Below are positions 12,410-24,055 of a DNA stretch of 64,000 nt, one piece after another. How positions within the stretch are numbered: position 1 is the stretch's first letter; each line of letters starts with the position of its first letter. The position numbers were made by a program, and so were the translations under genes. Below the pieces are notes generated by a model that was given only the letters and a program-made list of their open reading frames with translations, had not been told where the DNA came from and ran no database searches. Origin of the DNA: Dromiciops gliroides (taxonomy: Eukaryota; Chordata; Mammalia; Microbiotheria; Microbiotheriidae); assembly GCF_019393635.1 (NCBI RefSeq), contig NC_057867.1, forward strand, positions 74,155,492 to 74,219,491, given 5' to 3'.

Positions 12410-12567
12410 ATTTATCCCTATGCCTTCTCTTCACAGGTATTTGTTAAAGACTTCTTTCTGCCTCATTGTCCTCCGCCACCAAAACATGAGCTCCTTCCAA
12501 GTTGGTATTGTTGCATTCACGAAAGCACAGTGCCTGGCACACAGTAGGTGCTTGATCAACTTAACTT
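12410..12567 (+). repeat. L2 3' end
   Basis: CAAAACATGAGCTCCTTCCAAG and AAGCACAGTGCCTGGCACACAGTAGGTGCTTGATCAA match the L2 terminus. Confidence 0.7.
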
Positions 12568-13320
12568 TTTTCAGTGACCAGAGAGGTTAGGAGATAGCCT
12601 CAGATCCTGTGGTGTCTGGGTGGGGAATCAATGACATGGAGTGTGGGGGCCCCAAAGACAAAAGGCTAGCCATTTTGCTCAGGGCCAGCTCAGAACATTG
12701 GCTCTTTTGTTTCCAGTGGGACAGGGAGGCCCCATTTGAAACATTTACAAGTGATAGGCCAATGATTAAACCAAAGTTTTGGGGTCCTTAGATGCCTTGG
12801 TCTTAAATTAGTTGCAAATGTAAATTTCTCATCCAAAATATTCCCCACCACGATTAAAATTCTGACCTCTCTGCCTACTTCACATGATTCCAATTTAGAG
12901 TGACAGTTTAAATAAAATGGAACTGAAGAGAATTTGATTTTATGCCTCACCATTAACAGTCATTTTCTCATTCTGCTCCGCAAAGTAATGAGGTAAACAG
13001 GGGCCAGTAAAGTGTGTATATGCAAAGTGAGTAATTTATAAGCATTTAACATTAGGCTGAGTAGAGAAAAATAGAGTTTTTTGCTTTGTTTGCATCTGGT
13101 GTAAAATTAACCCATTCTTTCCCCAAGATCACATTTCAGGAGCAAACCAAAAGGTTTGCTTCCCCCAAGACACCTCCTCACTCCCATGCCTAGAATCTCT
13201 TTCTCCCCTAATTTTTGTTAGGTAGCAAAGAGAGGGACTCCAGGTCTATTCTAGCAGGGGGCAAGGAGAGAACCAGAGCCAGGAAGAGGGAGGTTTGGTT
13301 CTCTTTTAGAACTGAGGAAG
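12568..13320. other. Intergenic, mostly unique
   Basis: No gene recognised. The 12730-12970 stretch lacks obvious repeat wording and may be a noncoding unique segment. Confidence 0.4.
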
Positions 13321-13321
13321 A

Positions 13322-13480
13322 TTGGGGGGGGCAGCTAGGTGGCACAGTGGATAAAGCATTAGTCCTGCATTCAGGAGGACCTGAGTTCAAATCTGACCTC
13401 AGACACTTGACACTTACTAGCTGTGTGACCCTGGGAAAGTTACTTAACCCTCATTGCCTGGCAAAAAATTTTTTAAAATT
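13322..13480 (+). repeat. WSINE1-type SINE
   Basis: GGGGGGGGCAGCTAGGTGGCACAG start, A-box-like head, CTTACTAGCTGTGTGACCCTGGG internal box, CCTCATTGCC end and an A/T-rich tail. tRNA-derived, non-autonomous, transcribed by RNA polymerase III; present only as an inserted copy. Confidence 0.9.
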
Positions 13481-14560
13481 GAGCAAGAGAGGGAAATGCC
13501 TGTGCTGTATGCTTGCTTTTTCACTTTCATCCCTATCTACCCCCTACCTCCAGAGGAATGCTGGAGGATTTATGGGAGTGCGGATGGCTGACTGATGGGG
13601 GAGGACTGTTTCTATCTACTTGCCAGCCTATTTCACATGAAGTCATTTTCATTATGCTCTTAATTCATTATTAGTGAATGATGGACCTTATTACTCTTGA
13701 CACTCATGCCATTCAATTCAATATTCTGAAAAAAACAAGTCTACCTTCCCCTACATAATCTCTCTTTATGTTCTAGAGAGAAGTGGAGGTAATCATCCCA
13801 CTCCTGCTAGGCATCCAGAGGGTATCCTTCAATTTATAATGATTTTAAGTGGCATTTTGCTTTACTGGGATCAAGTGAGATAAATCATGTAAAAGCATTC
13901 TTCGAACCTTAAAGCCTACAGAAATGAGAGATGCCACCATTGTTATTAAATTAGTTAACTTGGGTAACAAGACATACTGCATTTCTCTTCAAATTAGAAA
14001 TGTAGTTTACTGTTTTCAAAAAAGGCAAAGAGTGGCTTCCACTAATGTATTGCCCCAGGGTCACATTCCAGAATGTGTAGAGGCCAGTTCCACCAGTATC
14101 CCTGACCTGAATGATACTTTAGTGTTCAAATGCCTGTGTCAAAAGCTTAAAAAGGATGAGGATTGGGAAAAGACCCATTTAGATCTGGTGATTCAGAGAT
14201 CATTGGTAACTTTGGTGAGCACTTTCTATTGCATGATAAGGTCAGAAGCTAGACTGCAGAGGATTGAGAAGCTTTCTCAAGGAATTTAGCCACTAAAGCA
14301 AGGAGAGAGACTCGGAGATGGTAGGATCAAATGAGGTATTTTTTCTCCAGAATAGGGGAAGACAGGGGTTTGCTTCTAGGCAGCAAGAAAGCACATAGTA
14401 GATAGGGAGAGATTGAAGACTGAGAAAGTGGGTAGTTTGCAGGAGATGATGGGATGCAGTCGGATTGAGAGTGAAAAACATCTTTTATATCTGACCTTTT
14501 TGCCTCACTAACATCATATTATGAGCCGGGGTACCTTATTTGAATGGCCCTGAGTACCCC
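13481..14560. other. Intergenic, no recognised gene
   Basis: Contains short open frames but no recognisable domain. A MIR-like scrap is possible near 13840-13930 (GATCAAGTGAGATAAATCATGTAAAAGC). Confidence 0.4.
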
Positions 14561-14568
14561 AGAAGTTT

Positions 14569-15081
14569 TGTTGGGTAAATCAAAAGAACCTTCTTCTTGA
14601 GGAACTAAACCAAAGGACAGACGCACCTAAAGAGATAAGCGGTACTGGATCTGGTACTGGATCTGGACTGAGTTAGCTCCAGGACCACCACCCTTCGTTC
14701 CAATCTCCCCTCCTTGGGGAGATAAGATTAGGTGTGGCTGCTGCCTTAGTGGCGTGAGGGGGAGAGAGATGGCTTGAGAGATCTGCAGGCACCCCTCACC
14801 CAACTTCCCCCAGCAACCACCAGTGGGGGATGGTTCTCCCCCAATAAGGCAACTTTCCACAGATGATTTTCCCCATTGGTCCTCTATAAAAGTATCTGCC
14901 TGTCTCCTGCTCGAGGATACAGGTATCTCAGAGCCATAGTTCTGTGCTTGGTTTCCTTTCCCTAGACCTAAATAAACTATTATTTTATTCTAACTGAATT
15001 TGTGTGCAAGAGGGTGTAATTCTTTAAAGAGGAATTCCTAAGGATCTCTATCCCAAACCCCCACTTAATTTACCCATAACA
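14569..15081 (+). mobile_element. Solo LTR of an endogenous retrovirus
   Basis: About 513 bp bounded by inverted ends: TGTTGGGTAAAT at the left and ATTTACCCATAACA at the right, so it opens TG and closes CA. A TATA box (CTATAAAAG, about 14884) and a polyadenylation signal (AATAAA, about 14970) lie in LTR order, defining U3, R and U5. No gag, pol or env reading frames flank it, so it is a solo LTR. No matching 4-6 bp target duplication was found, so the ends may be off by a few bases or the site has mutated. Confidence 0.7.
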
Positions 15082-15189
15082 ATCAGAGACACTTTAGTTC
15101 AGAATCTCATCGCCTCTCACTTGGATATTTGCATAACTTTCCAATAATTATCCAATTACTATTATGGATAGTTGGATAATTCATTACCT

Positions 15190-15405
15190 ACCTCAAATTG
15201 ATCAAACAACAAGTATTAAGTGCCTATTATATGCCAGGTCCTGGGGATACAAGGACAAAGAATGATGCAATCCCTACTTGAAATGAGCTTACTTCTCCAG
15301 AGAGACAGCCTCCTCTAATTGGGAAGTCAAGTACATAGCTAATGAATACAGTAATACTGTATAAATACAAAGTTGCTAAATATATACGTACACCAAGAAA
15401 TTAAA
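15190..15405 (-). repeat. L2 fragment
   Basis: AACAAGTATTAAGTGCCTATTATATGCCAGGTCCTGGGGATACAAGG is the complement of the L2 3' end. Confidence 0.7.
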
Positions 15406-15409
15406 TACA

Positions 15410-15705
15410 AGGCAGGGAAGCTAGGTGGCACAGTGGACAGAGCACTGGCCCTGAGTTCAAATCTCACCTCAGACACTTACTAGCTATGTAATCCTGGGCA
15501 AGTCACTTAAACCCAATTGCCTTAGACATGTGGGACCATCTCCAGTTGTCCTGATGTTTATCTTGTTACTGGACCCAGATGGCTTTGGCAGAGAGAGTGA
15601 GGTTGGTGACCTTGCACAGCCCTCCCTCACTTAAATACAATTCACTGCAAGTCACATCACCCCAATGTCATGGTCTTCTTGGAGAATGAAGGACAAACAA
15701 CCTAT
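15410..15705 (+). repeat. Composite SINE with long 3' tail
   Basis: A WSINE-like head (AAGCTAGGTGGCACAGTGGACAG...CTTACTAGCTATGTAATCCTGGGC) runs into a second module: GTGGGACCATCTCCAGTTGTCC, ACTGGACCCAGATGGCTTTGG, TTCACTGCAAGTCACATCACC, ending GAAGGACAAACAACC. The second module also occurs at 27.9-28.15 kb. Confidence 0.75.
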
Positions 15706-15714
15706 CTGTGCCAG

Positions 15715-15905
15715 TTAAGGGGCTAGGAGCTGTCCAGGGTGCTCCTCCTCACCAATCCAAATAAATCCTAAATTTCTTCCAAGCTCCATCATTTAATTTT
15801 TCCTCCATGAAGTCAACTGGATGAGGCAGTGATCCTTCCTTTCTCTGAGCTCCCACTGTACACTGCTCCCTATTTCCTTTGGGTGTGTTAGTCTTGTCTC
15901 CTCCT
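15715..15905 (+). repeat. L2 fragment
   Basis: AAATAAATCCTAAATTTCTTCC and the CTCTGAGCTCCCACTGTACACTGC wording are typical of the late L2 region. Confidence 0.5.
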
Positions 15906-15909
15906 CAGA

Positions 15910-16060
15910 GGAGGAGTCACAGAATTTTAGAATTTAAAGAAGCCCCATACAACTCCTGCAACAAATGGTCATTCCCTTTCTGCTTTAAGCCCTCCAAGGA
16001 GGGCAAGCAACTCCATTGCCTCTGATGCAGCCCACTGACTTTTGGGTGAATTCCATCCAA
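15910..16060 (+). repeat. CR1/L3 fragment
   Basis: ACAGAATTTTAGAATTTAAAGAAGCCCC and CTCCAAGGAGGGCAAGCAACTC match the opening of the L3 3' block. Confidence 0.5.
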
Positions 16061-17330
16061 GAGTGTGCTGGAGCCAGGTCATTCAGGCTCAAGAAAGTTA
16101 ATTGTTCAATTTTCAGTAGGAAAACTTACACCTCAGAAATCAGCAAATGCTACAAAAATCAAGGCTTTCTTTGTTGTTTTGTTGATTGTTAGAACAGAAG
16201 AAAGTGATAGAGAAATTGTTAAAAGGCATATTAGACTTAAAAGTGTGTTATTTAAACATTTGTCCCCTAGAGAGCTGATTGTTAAACATTTACCTTTGTA
16301 CCCCTGGCTCTATTTATGTCTTCCACATGTTGAGTCATCACAGACACAAAAGCCTTTCTCCCTGGGAGCTAAGGACAGACAGACAAGAGTGACCAAATTA
16401 CAAACCAACAGAGAAAAGCAGATTCCTGGACCAAAGCTCATGATTTACAATTTAAACCAAAGCCTTCAATGCCACAGAAATGTTTGTGAGTAAAGAGAAA
16501 AAAAAGTCTGGCTCCCAGAAGTTCCATATTTAGGGGACAAAATATTTAGAGAAATCATCATTTCTGTTCCAGGTAATTAAGTGAAAAGGGGGGCTTTCCA
16601 AAATATCCTGCAGGATGGAAGAGAGGAAAGTTGTGAAAGGAGGTATTCCAAGCTTCAGGGCAGAGAAGTAACAGGTCTGGCCCTGTAGGGTTGGAGATGG
16701 CTATTACATACGTGGAAACCAGGAAGGCCCCAAATTCCCTCAACATCTCCTTGACTAGGAAACAGTGTTTTAAATTCTCTTGCTGGAGATATCTCCCAGC
16801 AGGTTTCTATGTAATATCTTTAAAGAGCAAGTATCCCTGGGAGCAAGAATACATCAAATTAATTCATCCTGAAGTACTGGTGTCCTGCCAGATTAACTTT
16901 CCTCCATCTAACAATGACCCCAAGATAAGTGAAGGCTAGGATAAGAAAGAAGTCCTAAGGGAAATGGTAAGACTAAAAACCAACCTCACAACTTGGCCTG
17001 GATTTAGGTTTGTGAAGAATGGGATCTTGTAGTAAGGCAGGGCTGGGGAAGCCTATGGCATCATACTGAAATTCAGGGAAGGGTCTTTTCATTGATTTAT
17101 TTGGAGAGACATTTACAGGAGTTGAAATCTTATTGTTAGATAATGTATCAAGGGAATAGCATTACTATTACTGTCCATGTGATAGCTATTTCTGGATATT
17201 TCTTTTGGCCTTCTGAGATTAAGCCATATTTGGTCTATACATGAAGGATCTAGGAATATGAATATTTGGAAGGGCTCAGTATACAAACTCTCTCCACTTG
17301 AGCAGATCACAATCTGTCTCTAACTTAGAG
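16061..17330. other. Unique noncoding sequence
   Basis: No recognisable repeat. An open frame of 142 codons at 16065-16493 has no domain signature and low-complexity content, so it is not called as a gene. Confidence 0.4.
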
Positions 17331-17334
17331 TGTT

Positions 17335-17465
17335 TAGAGTTGCCCGAGGCTCAGAGAGACCAAGTAACTTGCCCAAGGTTACACAGTTAATATCAGAGGC
17401 AAGATTTGAACTCAGGATCTGACCCCCCCATGTCTGGCACTCCATCCATTTTGCAATTCTGTTTC
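17335..17465 (-). repeat. MIR fragment
   Basis: GAGGCTCAGAGAGACCAAGTAACTTGCCCAAGGTTACACAG and GATTTGAACTCAGG, MIR in reverse. Confidence 0.7.
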
Positions 17466-17599
17466 TCCATGTTTGTCGCAATTCAAGTCATAATCTTTCC
17501 TATTAAGTCTGTCCTCTGTGGATGTAAGCAAGAGCAATACCAGACCATCTGTTGGCCTTCAATCTCTTTACATAATCCTATATCACTAAATTTATAGCT

Positions 17600-17762
17600 G
17601 GAAGGGGTCTTCAAAATTATTCAGTCAAAGCTCCTCATTTTACACATGAGGAAACAGAAGCCCAGAGAAGTAAATAATCTGCCCAAGGTCACGTGGGTAG
17701 TAGCAAATGGCAGAGCAGGTATCTGACTCCAGGTAATGAAGCCAGCAACTTTTTCCACTCTC
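17600..17762 (-). repeat. MIR fragment
   Basis: CATTTTACACATGAGGAAACAGAAGCCCAGAG, TGCCCAAGGTCACGTGGGTAG and TCTGACTCCAGG follow MIR reverse order. Confidence 0.75.
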
Positions 17763-18314
17763 CATTTGTCTGCTCATAGTTGTGTCTACGTTCTTTGTCA
17801 CCTTCATTTCTTTTCACATGCCCAGTGCTTTTTTCTCCACTACTGTATCTCCTGAAAGGGTTTTTTTAACCCACGTTCCTGCTGCTCCCATGCTCTTCTC
17901 ACCCCATGCCATATTCTATTATTGCCTTACCTAAGATATCTCCTTCAGAGAGATTTTCCTCCTTTGTTTCTAAATCCTTTCTACTATATGAACTTATATG
18001 CTAACTAGAAACTGGAACCGACTTATTTGTTTCATGCAAATCCTGTTCCTGGTGAGTTTACAGCTCAAAAATTCTATTTTTTTCAGGCTTCTAATTGTTG
18101 CAAGGTTTTATTGTTAGAGATCTGTGTGCTAAATTCTATTGCCTTATTTATTCTCCTGTCTGACTTAAGTTGAGGTTCTACTCTGAAGCACAGAATAGGT
18201 CAGGGGAAGAGTCAGGGTCAAGATGAAGAGAACCACTTTAGAGCAATGACATGCACATCCATGGTTGACACTGGACTCTTCCATACTGAGAGACATCAAC
18301 AACTATAGATGCCC

Positions 18315-18530
18315 TGATATAGTGGAAAGAGCATGGAACCTGGATTAAAATCCTATCTCTGCAGTTTACTAGCTGGGTGATGTTGTACAAGTCACTCCTA
18401 GAACTTCAGTATCTCCTTTTATAAACTTGTGATGCTCCTATTCGTACAAGCCTCCTACCATTTTTGCAAGGATCGAATGAGATGATATAGGGAAATGTGA
18501 TATCAATATTAGCTACTAATATTATCATTA
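18315..18530 (+). repeat. MIR CORE-SINE
   Basis: AGTGGAAAGAGCATGGAACCTGGATT, TTTACTAGCTGGGTGATGTTG and GGATCGAATGAGATGATATAGG follow MIR forward order. Confidence 0.75.
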
Positions 18531-18714
18531 TCCTCAAGAAAAAAAGAGATCAAGCAGGGGACTGCCCCTCTTTACTCTTTGGAATGAAAAACACCAAATT
18601 TTCAAAAGAGGTTTATTCCCACTCCCTTAGCCTTTAACTATCCTTGAAAATCTTTTGGTTTAAGGCTTCATAAATTCATCCCCTCTTCACTAAAGCTCAA
18701 GAGATATAAATGAA

Positions 18715-19209
18715 TGAACCAAGAATTACAGAGTAGGAAGAGTCCTCAGAGGTCAGCTCATCTAACATGTACCTCATTGAGAATCCTTTTCTTTATTTAC
18801 CCAACAAATTTCTGCTTGAAAGACCCTCCCCTTTGCCCCCTTTCTTCTCCCCCCGCAGTGAACCATTTACCTCCTTAGGAAGCCCACTACTATGTGATTA
18901 GCTCGAATTGTTAGCAAATTTTCCCTATGTCAGATAGAGATAGAGCTCTCTACAACTTCTACTCAATGCTTCTAGTTCTGCCCTCTGGCATCAAACAGAA
19001 CATGTCAAATCCTTCTTCCATACCCCTTCAAACTATTGAACATAGATATCAAATCCCTCCTAAGGCTTCTCTTCTCCAGGCTAGACATCCGCCTTTCCTT
19101 CAGTCAATCTTTATATGGTATGACCTCTATTTCCTCAACACGCTGGTTGCCCTGATCGGGAAACACTCCATTTTGTCAGTCTCAACTGACTGAACACAAT
19201 CCTCTAGAT
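18715..19209 (+). repeat. CR1/L3 LINE 3' portion (left part)
   Basis: TAGTTCTGCCCTCTGGCATCAAACAGAACATGTC, TTCTCTTCTCCAGGCTAGACATCC, GGTTGCCCTGATCGGG and ACTGAACACAATCCTCTAGAT run in L3 order. It is interrupted by a hAT element at 19210 and continues at 19369. Confidence 0.8.
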
Positions 19210-19360
19210 CAAAGCTTCTTAAACTGTGGGTTGTGATCCCATATGGGGTCATGTAACTGAATGTGGGGGTGTGAAAATTTGGCAACAGTAAAGGTTATGT
19301 ATACCTGTTTTATATATCTATACACATGAGTCTGAAGTGAAAAAAGGTTAAGAAGCCCTG
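19210..19360. mobile_element. Non-autonomous hAT transposon (151 bp)
   Basis: Terminal inverted repeats CAAAGCTTCTTAAAC and (complement of the right end) CAGGGCTTCTTAACC bound a 151-bp internally deleted element. It is flanked by an exact 8-bp target duplication CTCTAGAT (19202-19209 and 19361-19368), the duplication length of hAT transposases. It sits inside a CR1/L3 copy, so it is younger than that copy. No transposase coding. Confidence 0.85.
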
Positions 19361-19570
19361 CTCTAGATGTGTGATTCCATTGACTTTTGTAGCATGACCA
19401 TTGTGCAGATGACTTCCAAATTGCCATCCCTACCCTTTCGAGCTCTAGATCCATACCGCTGCCTGGATGCCACACCAATTCACCCTGTCCAAAATGATGG
19501 TACTCCCCCAGACTGTTCCTCTTCCTAATTTTCTCTTTCTGTCCAGGGTAACCCAATGTGCCCAATTTCC
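19361..19570 (+). repeat. L3 end followed by L2-like segment
   Basis: The L3 sense string continues briefly after the hAT element. GATGACTTCCAAATTGCCATCCC and CAGACTGTTCCTCTTCCTAATTTTC...CCAGGGTAACCC then resemble the L2 reverse-transcriptase region. Confidence 0.5.
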
Positions 19571-20588
19571 CAAGTCTAATTCTTTGAGATTATCTGTGAG
19601 GAAATGCCATGTTACAAGTCCTAATAAGGTTGCAGCTAAGGTTCTTTGTCAATTGTTCAAATCACAGCTGTCAAGATGCCAAAAAACATTTGACATTGGG
19701 AAGAAGCTGCCATAGGGCCACTAATTAAGGAAAAGTGCTTAAGTATCTCCGGGCTCTCTATGGAAAGGAGATCTCCTGCAGGGAGTGCTGTCATACTCCC
19801 AGTGATGTTCCTCTGGGCCTTTTAGAAAAGCCCAAATGTTTGAGCTCCAACATCAGCGTCTGGCTGGGCTCTTTCTGCACCAGCAATTGTGACACTGACA
19901 TCTTCAAAGGTGTTGATACTCATTTGAAAAATCCCAAGGAAGTCTTTGGGGCATGAAGATGGAAATACACCCAAAGTACAGGGCAGTCTTCCCTAGACAA
20001 TCAGTGTGTGGGACTTGCATTTTCCCCCAATCAATTCCTGATCCAGGCTACAAAACAGCAGATGACTACGCCAGTTAACAAGACCACCAAATGATTTATT
20101 CCAGCAAGGGACATGACACATACTTGTATAAACTTTTCAGGGAGAGTTATTACATTTGATCCAAAATTGTCGGCTGATTTTATCCATAAAAATTGGGAAT
20201 TTAAAAAATGATATTTGAAAATAATAGCAATTCTTCATGTACCAAATATTACAAAAGCTCTAAGATCCAGGGAATGCGATAGAAGGTACAGAGGAATAGT
20301 GGAAGGTACTGAAGGTGTAGAGCCTAGAGAAGACTCAGACAGGATATATAATAACTGTCTTAAACTTTTTAAAGGCTTGCCATGTGAAGGAGAGATTAAA
20401 CATTTTCTGGTAGGCCACAGGTGGCAAAACTAGGGTAGAAGGTATATTTGGGAGGTACAAGGTGATAACAATCAAAGTTGTCCCCAAAAAGAATGACCTA
20501 TCTTGAGAGCTAGAGAGCCACCATCACCAAAAGTGCCCAAGTAGAGGAGGGATAATCAAGCTTCAGATAAAGGGCCTTTGACATAGGC
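19571..20588. other. Unique noncoding sequence
   Basis: No recognised gene or repeat. Open frames of 60-80 codons lack domains. Confidence 0.4.
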
Positions 20589-20589
20589 T

Positions 20590-20835
20590 CTGATATTATT
20601 ATCTGCCATCCTCTGGAAACTCTCAACATTCCAGACTGAATGCAATAATCCAGATGAGTTCTAACAAGAGACACAGACCTTCCTATTGCTGGGAAGTCTC
20701 CCTCTCACAATGTAACCCAAATTCAAGTTAGCTTCTTTGGATGACATTTCACCTTGGTCACTTACAACTGGCTTATGGTCCACTAAAAGCCACACTTCTT
20801 TTTCCTCTGGAGAATGAAACATTGACTAGATAACT
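20590..20835 (+). repeat. CR1/L3 fragment
   Basis: TGCCATCCTCTGGAAACTCTCAACATTCC, AATAATCCAGATGAGTTCTAAC and GGCTTATGGTCCACTAAAAGCC match the L3 3' block. Confidence 0.7.
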
Positions 20836-21329
20836 TCTATTGTACTTTCCTCTCTAAGACTACAATGTTATGATTTCCCCCAACGTAATGTAAACTACTT
20901 AGGGGAAGGGATGGTTGGTTTCTATCATGCGCCTTTGCACACATTAGGTACGTAATAAATTATGGCATAGTGAATTTCAAAGAATATGATTTCTTAATAA
21001 TATCAGCTCTCTAAATACTGCAAGACTTGCAAATATTGGCATAATCAATGGCTTATTTTCTCAGATGCCATGAGCAGCTTCAACAGACAATGTTCTCACC
21101 TTACGACTCAAATGGGCATTTGTTTCCTTTCCTAAAGTTGTTTGGAAGGCTGGCTAGCAAGGATACAAGGGTACTACTTATAAAAAGAGGATTGAGCCTT
21201 GATGTCTATAGACAGAAGGAATCGGGAAGCTCAGTAACCTTTTGGCTTATTCCTCTTCTGTGTAAATTCTCTAATCTTATAAAGCTGGCAGAAACAAATT
21301 CTTTTGGTCATAGCTTAAGGTAAGCTATA

Positions 21330-21755
21330 AGAAATAAAATATATGCAGGATTCAGAGAAGCCTGGAGACATTTATACAAAGAAATGAACAGTGGAATAAG
21401 AAGAACCAGGAAACATTAAACACCATAACTGTACTGCAATAATGTAAATGGAAAGATTACCAAAACACAGCCAAGCACCATGTAATTGGAATGGCTCCAG
21501 AGAACAGATAAGGAAAAGCACTTTTTTCCTTCCTTGGAAAGGTGGGGGGGAGCTGGTGGGTGCAGAATATGGCATATGCCATCAGGTCCAGTCATTGTGA
21601 CCATTGGTTTTAGTTGTTTCTCTTTCTCACAAAGCAAGGCATATTGGGCAGTGATGATTTGGTGCTATATATGAAGATGGCTGTGATATAAGAGCAAAAA
21701 ACACCCAAAAGACATGGATTTTTAAAAAAGTCTAAGTATAGGGGCAAAACACTTC
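21330..21755 (+). repeat. L1 3' fragment, old
   Basis: TTCAGAGAAGCCTGGAGACATTTATACAAAG, AGAAGAACCAGGAAACATTAAACACC and a GGGGGG-containing tract are the late L1 string, degraded. Confidence 0.5.
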
Positions 21756-21927
21756 ACAAGGTTTTTCTGCCCATTTAATTAAAGTGGGTTGAATTTTCCC
21801 AAATCCTAAAATTATCTACTACATAGTAGGTTATTTGGCGTCTTACTCATCTTTCCAGGGTCACCACTAATAACAAAAATTTTGTTTGTTTGATTTAAAA
21901 ATTTTGATCTGGACCTATATTTCCTTC

Positions 21928-22102
21928 CTTCCTTCCTTCCTTCCTTCCTGCCTTTCTTTCTTTTGCAGGGCAATTAGAGTTAAATGACTTGCCCAGGGTC
22001 ACACAGCTAGTAAGCATCAAGTGTCTGAGGCTGGATTTGAACTCAGGTTCTCCTGAATCCAGGTCCAGTGTTTTATCCACTTTATCAACTAGCTGCCCCT
22101 TA
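21928..22102 (-). repeat. WSINE1-type SINE with CTTCC tail
   Basis: Reverse SINE: the CTTCC microsatellite tail lies at the left, then GACTTGCCCAGGGTCACACAGCTAGTAAG, TGGATTTGAACTCAGG and CAACTAGCTGCCCC. Confidence 0.9.
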
Positions 22103-22164
22103 TAATTTCATTAGTAACAAGAAACTAAGGGAGGAAATTCCCTTTACCAATATAGAGCAGTAGT

Positions 22165-22305
22165 AGGACTGATGGATTAAGTGACTTGCCCAGGGTCACA
22201 TAGGTAGTAGTGCCAGAGGTGGGATTAGACACTAGGTGTTCCTGCCTAAGGTAGCCTTTGAACTCAGTTGGGAAAGGCAGCTAAGGTGAGGTGTGAATGC
22301 GCTCC
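22165..22305 (-). repeat. MIR-like SINE fragment
   Basis: TTAAGTGACTTGCCCAGGGTCACATAGGTAG and AGGTGGGATTAGACACTAGG. Confidence 0.6.
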
Positions 22306-22339
22306 ACCATTGGAAGCCAGGCTGGGGAAAGGTATGGGC

Positions 22340-23045
22340 CTTAAGAACAGTAAGCAGGCCTTTTGGGCTGAAGTGGAGAGTGCTTGAAGGATATGAATGA
22401 ATAATACAATCTTAGCAAGGTAGCTGGGCTATGAAGAGTCATAAAAGAAGTTTGTATTTTTTCCTAAAGGCAAGAGGGAACCATGGGGGTTCTTGAGCAG
22501 AAGAGTAGAACTAAACAAATATCAGTATGGCAGCTTCCTCCATAATTTCCTCCATAACTTGGTGAGATATGGCATTGTGTGTGTGTGTGCGGGGAGGGGG
22601 GGGGGGTTGGTAACCACGACTTGGAGACCCAGATAATGGAGAATGAGAGAAACTGAAAGGAAATGGTGTTTGTCCAGACAAGAAGTGTTGATGGGCTGAA
22701 CTAGGACCATAGTTGTATACATGGGGTATTAGTAGGTGTAAGACATATCACAGATGCAGTAGCAATACAACCTGGAATGAATGGATATGAGGGGTGAGGC
22801 AAGAGTTGAGGATTACTGAATTTCCAAACCTGGGTGAAGAGAAGAATGGTGGTACCTCTAAAAGAAATGGGGAAGTTAGGAAGAGGGGAAGGCTTGCATG
22901 AAACATGAATTTTGCTTTGGACATAGTAAGTTTGAGATGCCTAAGGAGCATTCAATCAGTCAAACGATAAACATTTATTAAGCATCTCCTATGTAAAAAG
23001 TATTAGAGATGTTCAATAAACAGTTGGTAATATTAGGACCAGAGC
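22340..23045 (-). repeat. L2 LINE fragment
   Basis: The plus strand shows ACTTGGAGACCCAGATAATGG, AATGGTGGTACCTCTAAAAG, ATTTTGCTTTGGACATAGTAAGTTTGAG and AAACATTTATTAAGCATCTCCTATG, the complement of late L2. A GT/G-run at 22576-22608 lies inside. Confidence 0.65.
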
Positions 23046-23084
23046 TCAGGAGAGTGACTAAGTATACACTTCAGATATCACCTG

Positions 23085-23335
23085 AAAAAACCATGTGATA
23101 AGCAGCACAACCCAGGGGACTTGGCTTCAAAGCCAGGAAGGCCTGTGTTCAAATCCTGTATCTAAGACAACTGTCTATATGACTGTGAGCAAGTCAGTTA
23201 TTCTCTCAATGTTCTAGTCAAGTAAGACTAAAAACTGCTGGAGTGTCCATCTGCATTGGTGGAGGCAGTTTTCTCACCTGGGAGTTCCTTATACTAGTGA
23301 AATAGCAGATCCAGTCTCTAATCTTACCTTTAAAG
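23085..23335 (+). repeat. tRNA-type SINE with 'ctgcattggtg' tail
   Basis: CACAACCCAGGGGACTTGGC head, TATGACTGTGAGCAAGTCAG box, then CATCTGCATTGGTGGAGGCAGTTTTC tail; same family as 495-668. Confidence 0.55.
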
Positions 23336-23344
23336 CTAAAGCAA

Positions 23345-23969
23345 GGATCCAATCATTCTGGAGAGCAATTTGAAATTATGCCCAAAGGGCGATAAAGCTG
23401 TCCATACCCTTTGACCCAGTAATACCACTTTTGGGTCTTTTTCCCAAAGAAATCATGGAAAGGGGAAAGGGACCCACATGTACAAAAATATTTATAGCTG
23501 CTCTTTATGTGGTGGCAATGAATTGGAAGTTGAGGGGATGCCCATCAATTGGGGAATGGCTGGACAAGTTGTGGTATATGAATACAATGGAATACTATTG
23601 TGCTGTAAGAAATGATGAGCAGGAGGAGTTCAGAGAAACCTGGAGGGTCTTGCGTGGGCTGATGATGAGTGAGATGAGCAGAACCAGAAGAACACTGTAC
23701 ACAATATCATCAACATTGAGTGTTGATCTACTGTGATGGACTATATTCTTCTCACCAGTGCAATGGTACAGAAAAGTACCAGGGAACTCATGATAAGAGG
23801 ATCTCCAAATCCAAGAAAAAAAAAAAGAACTGTGGAGTATAGATGCTGAATGAACCATACGATTTCTTTTGGTTTTGGTGCTGTTATTTTTTCTATTTTG
23901 AGGTTTTTCATCATTGCTCTGATTTTCTCTTATAACATGACTAATGCAGAAATAGGATTAATGTTATTA

Positions 23970-24055
<86 letters not shown>

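Noticed and set aside
13322..13480. tRNA gene
   Set aside because: The A/B-box-like words belong to the tRNA-derived head of a SINE; no cloverleaf tRNA gene is seen here or in other SINE copies.
16065..16493. 142-codon ORF
   Set aside because: No domain, no homology recognised and no supporting promoter or splice context; a chance frame in unique AT-rich DNA.
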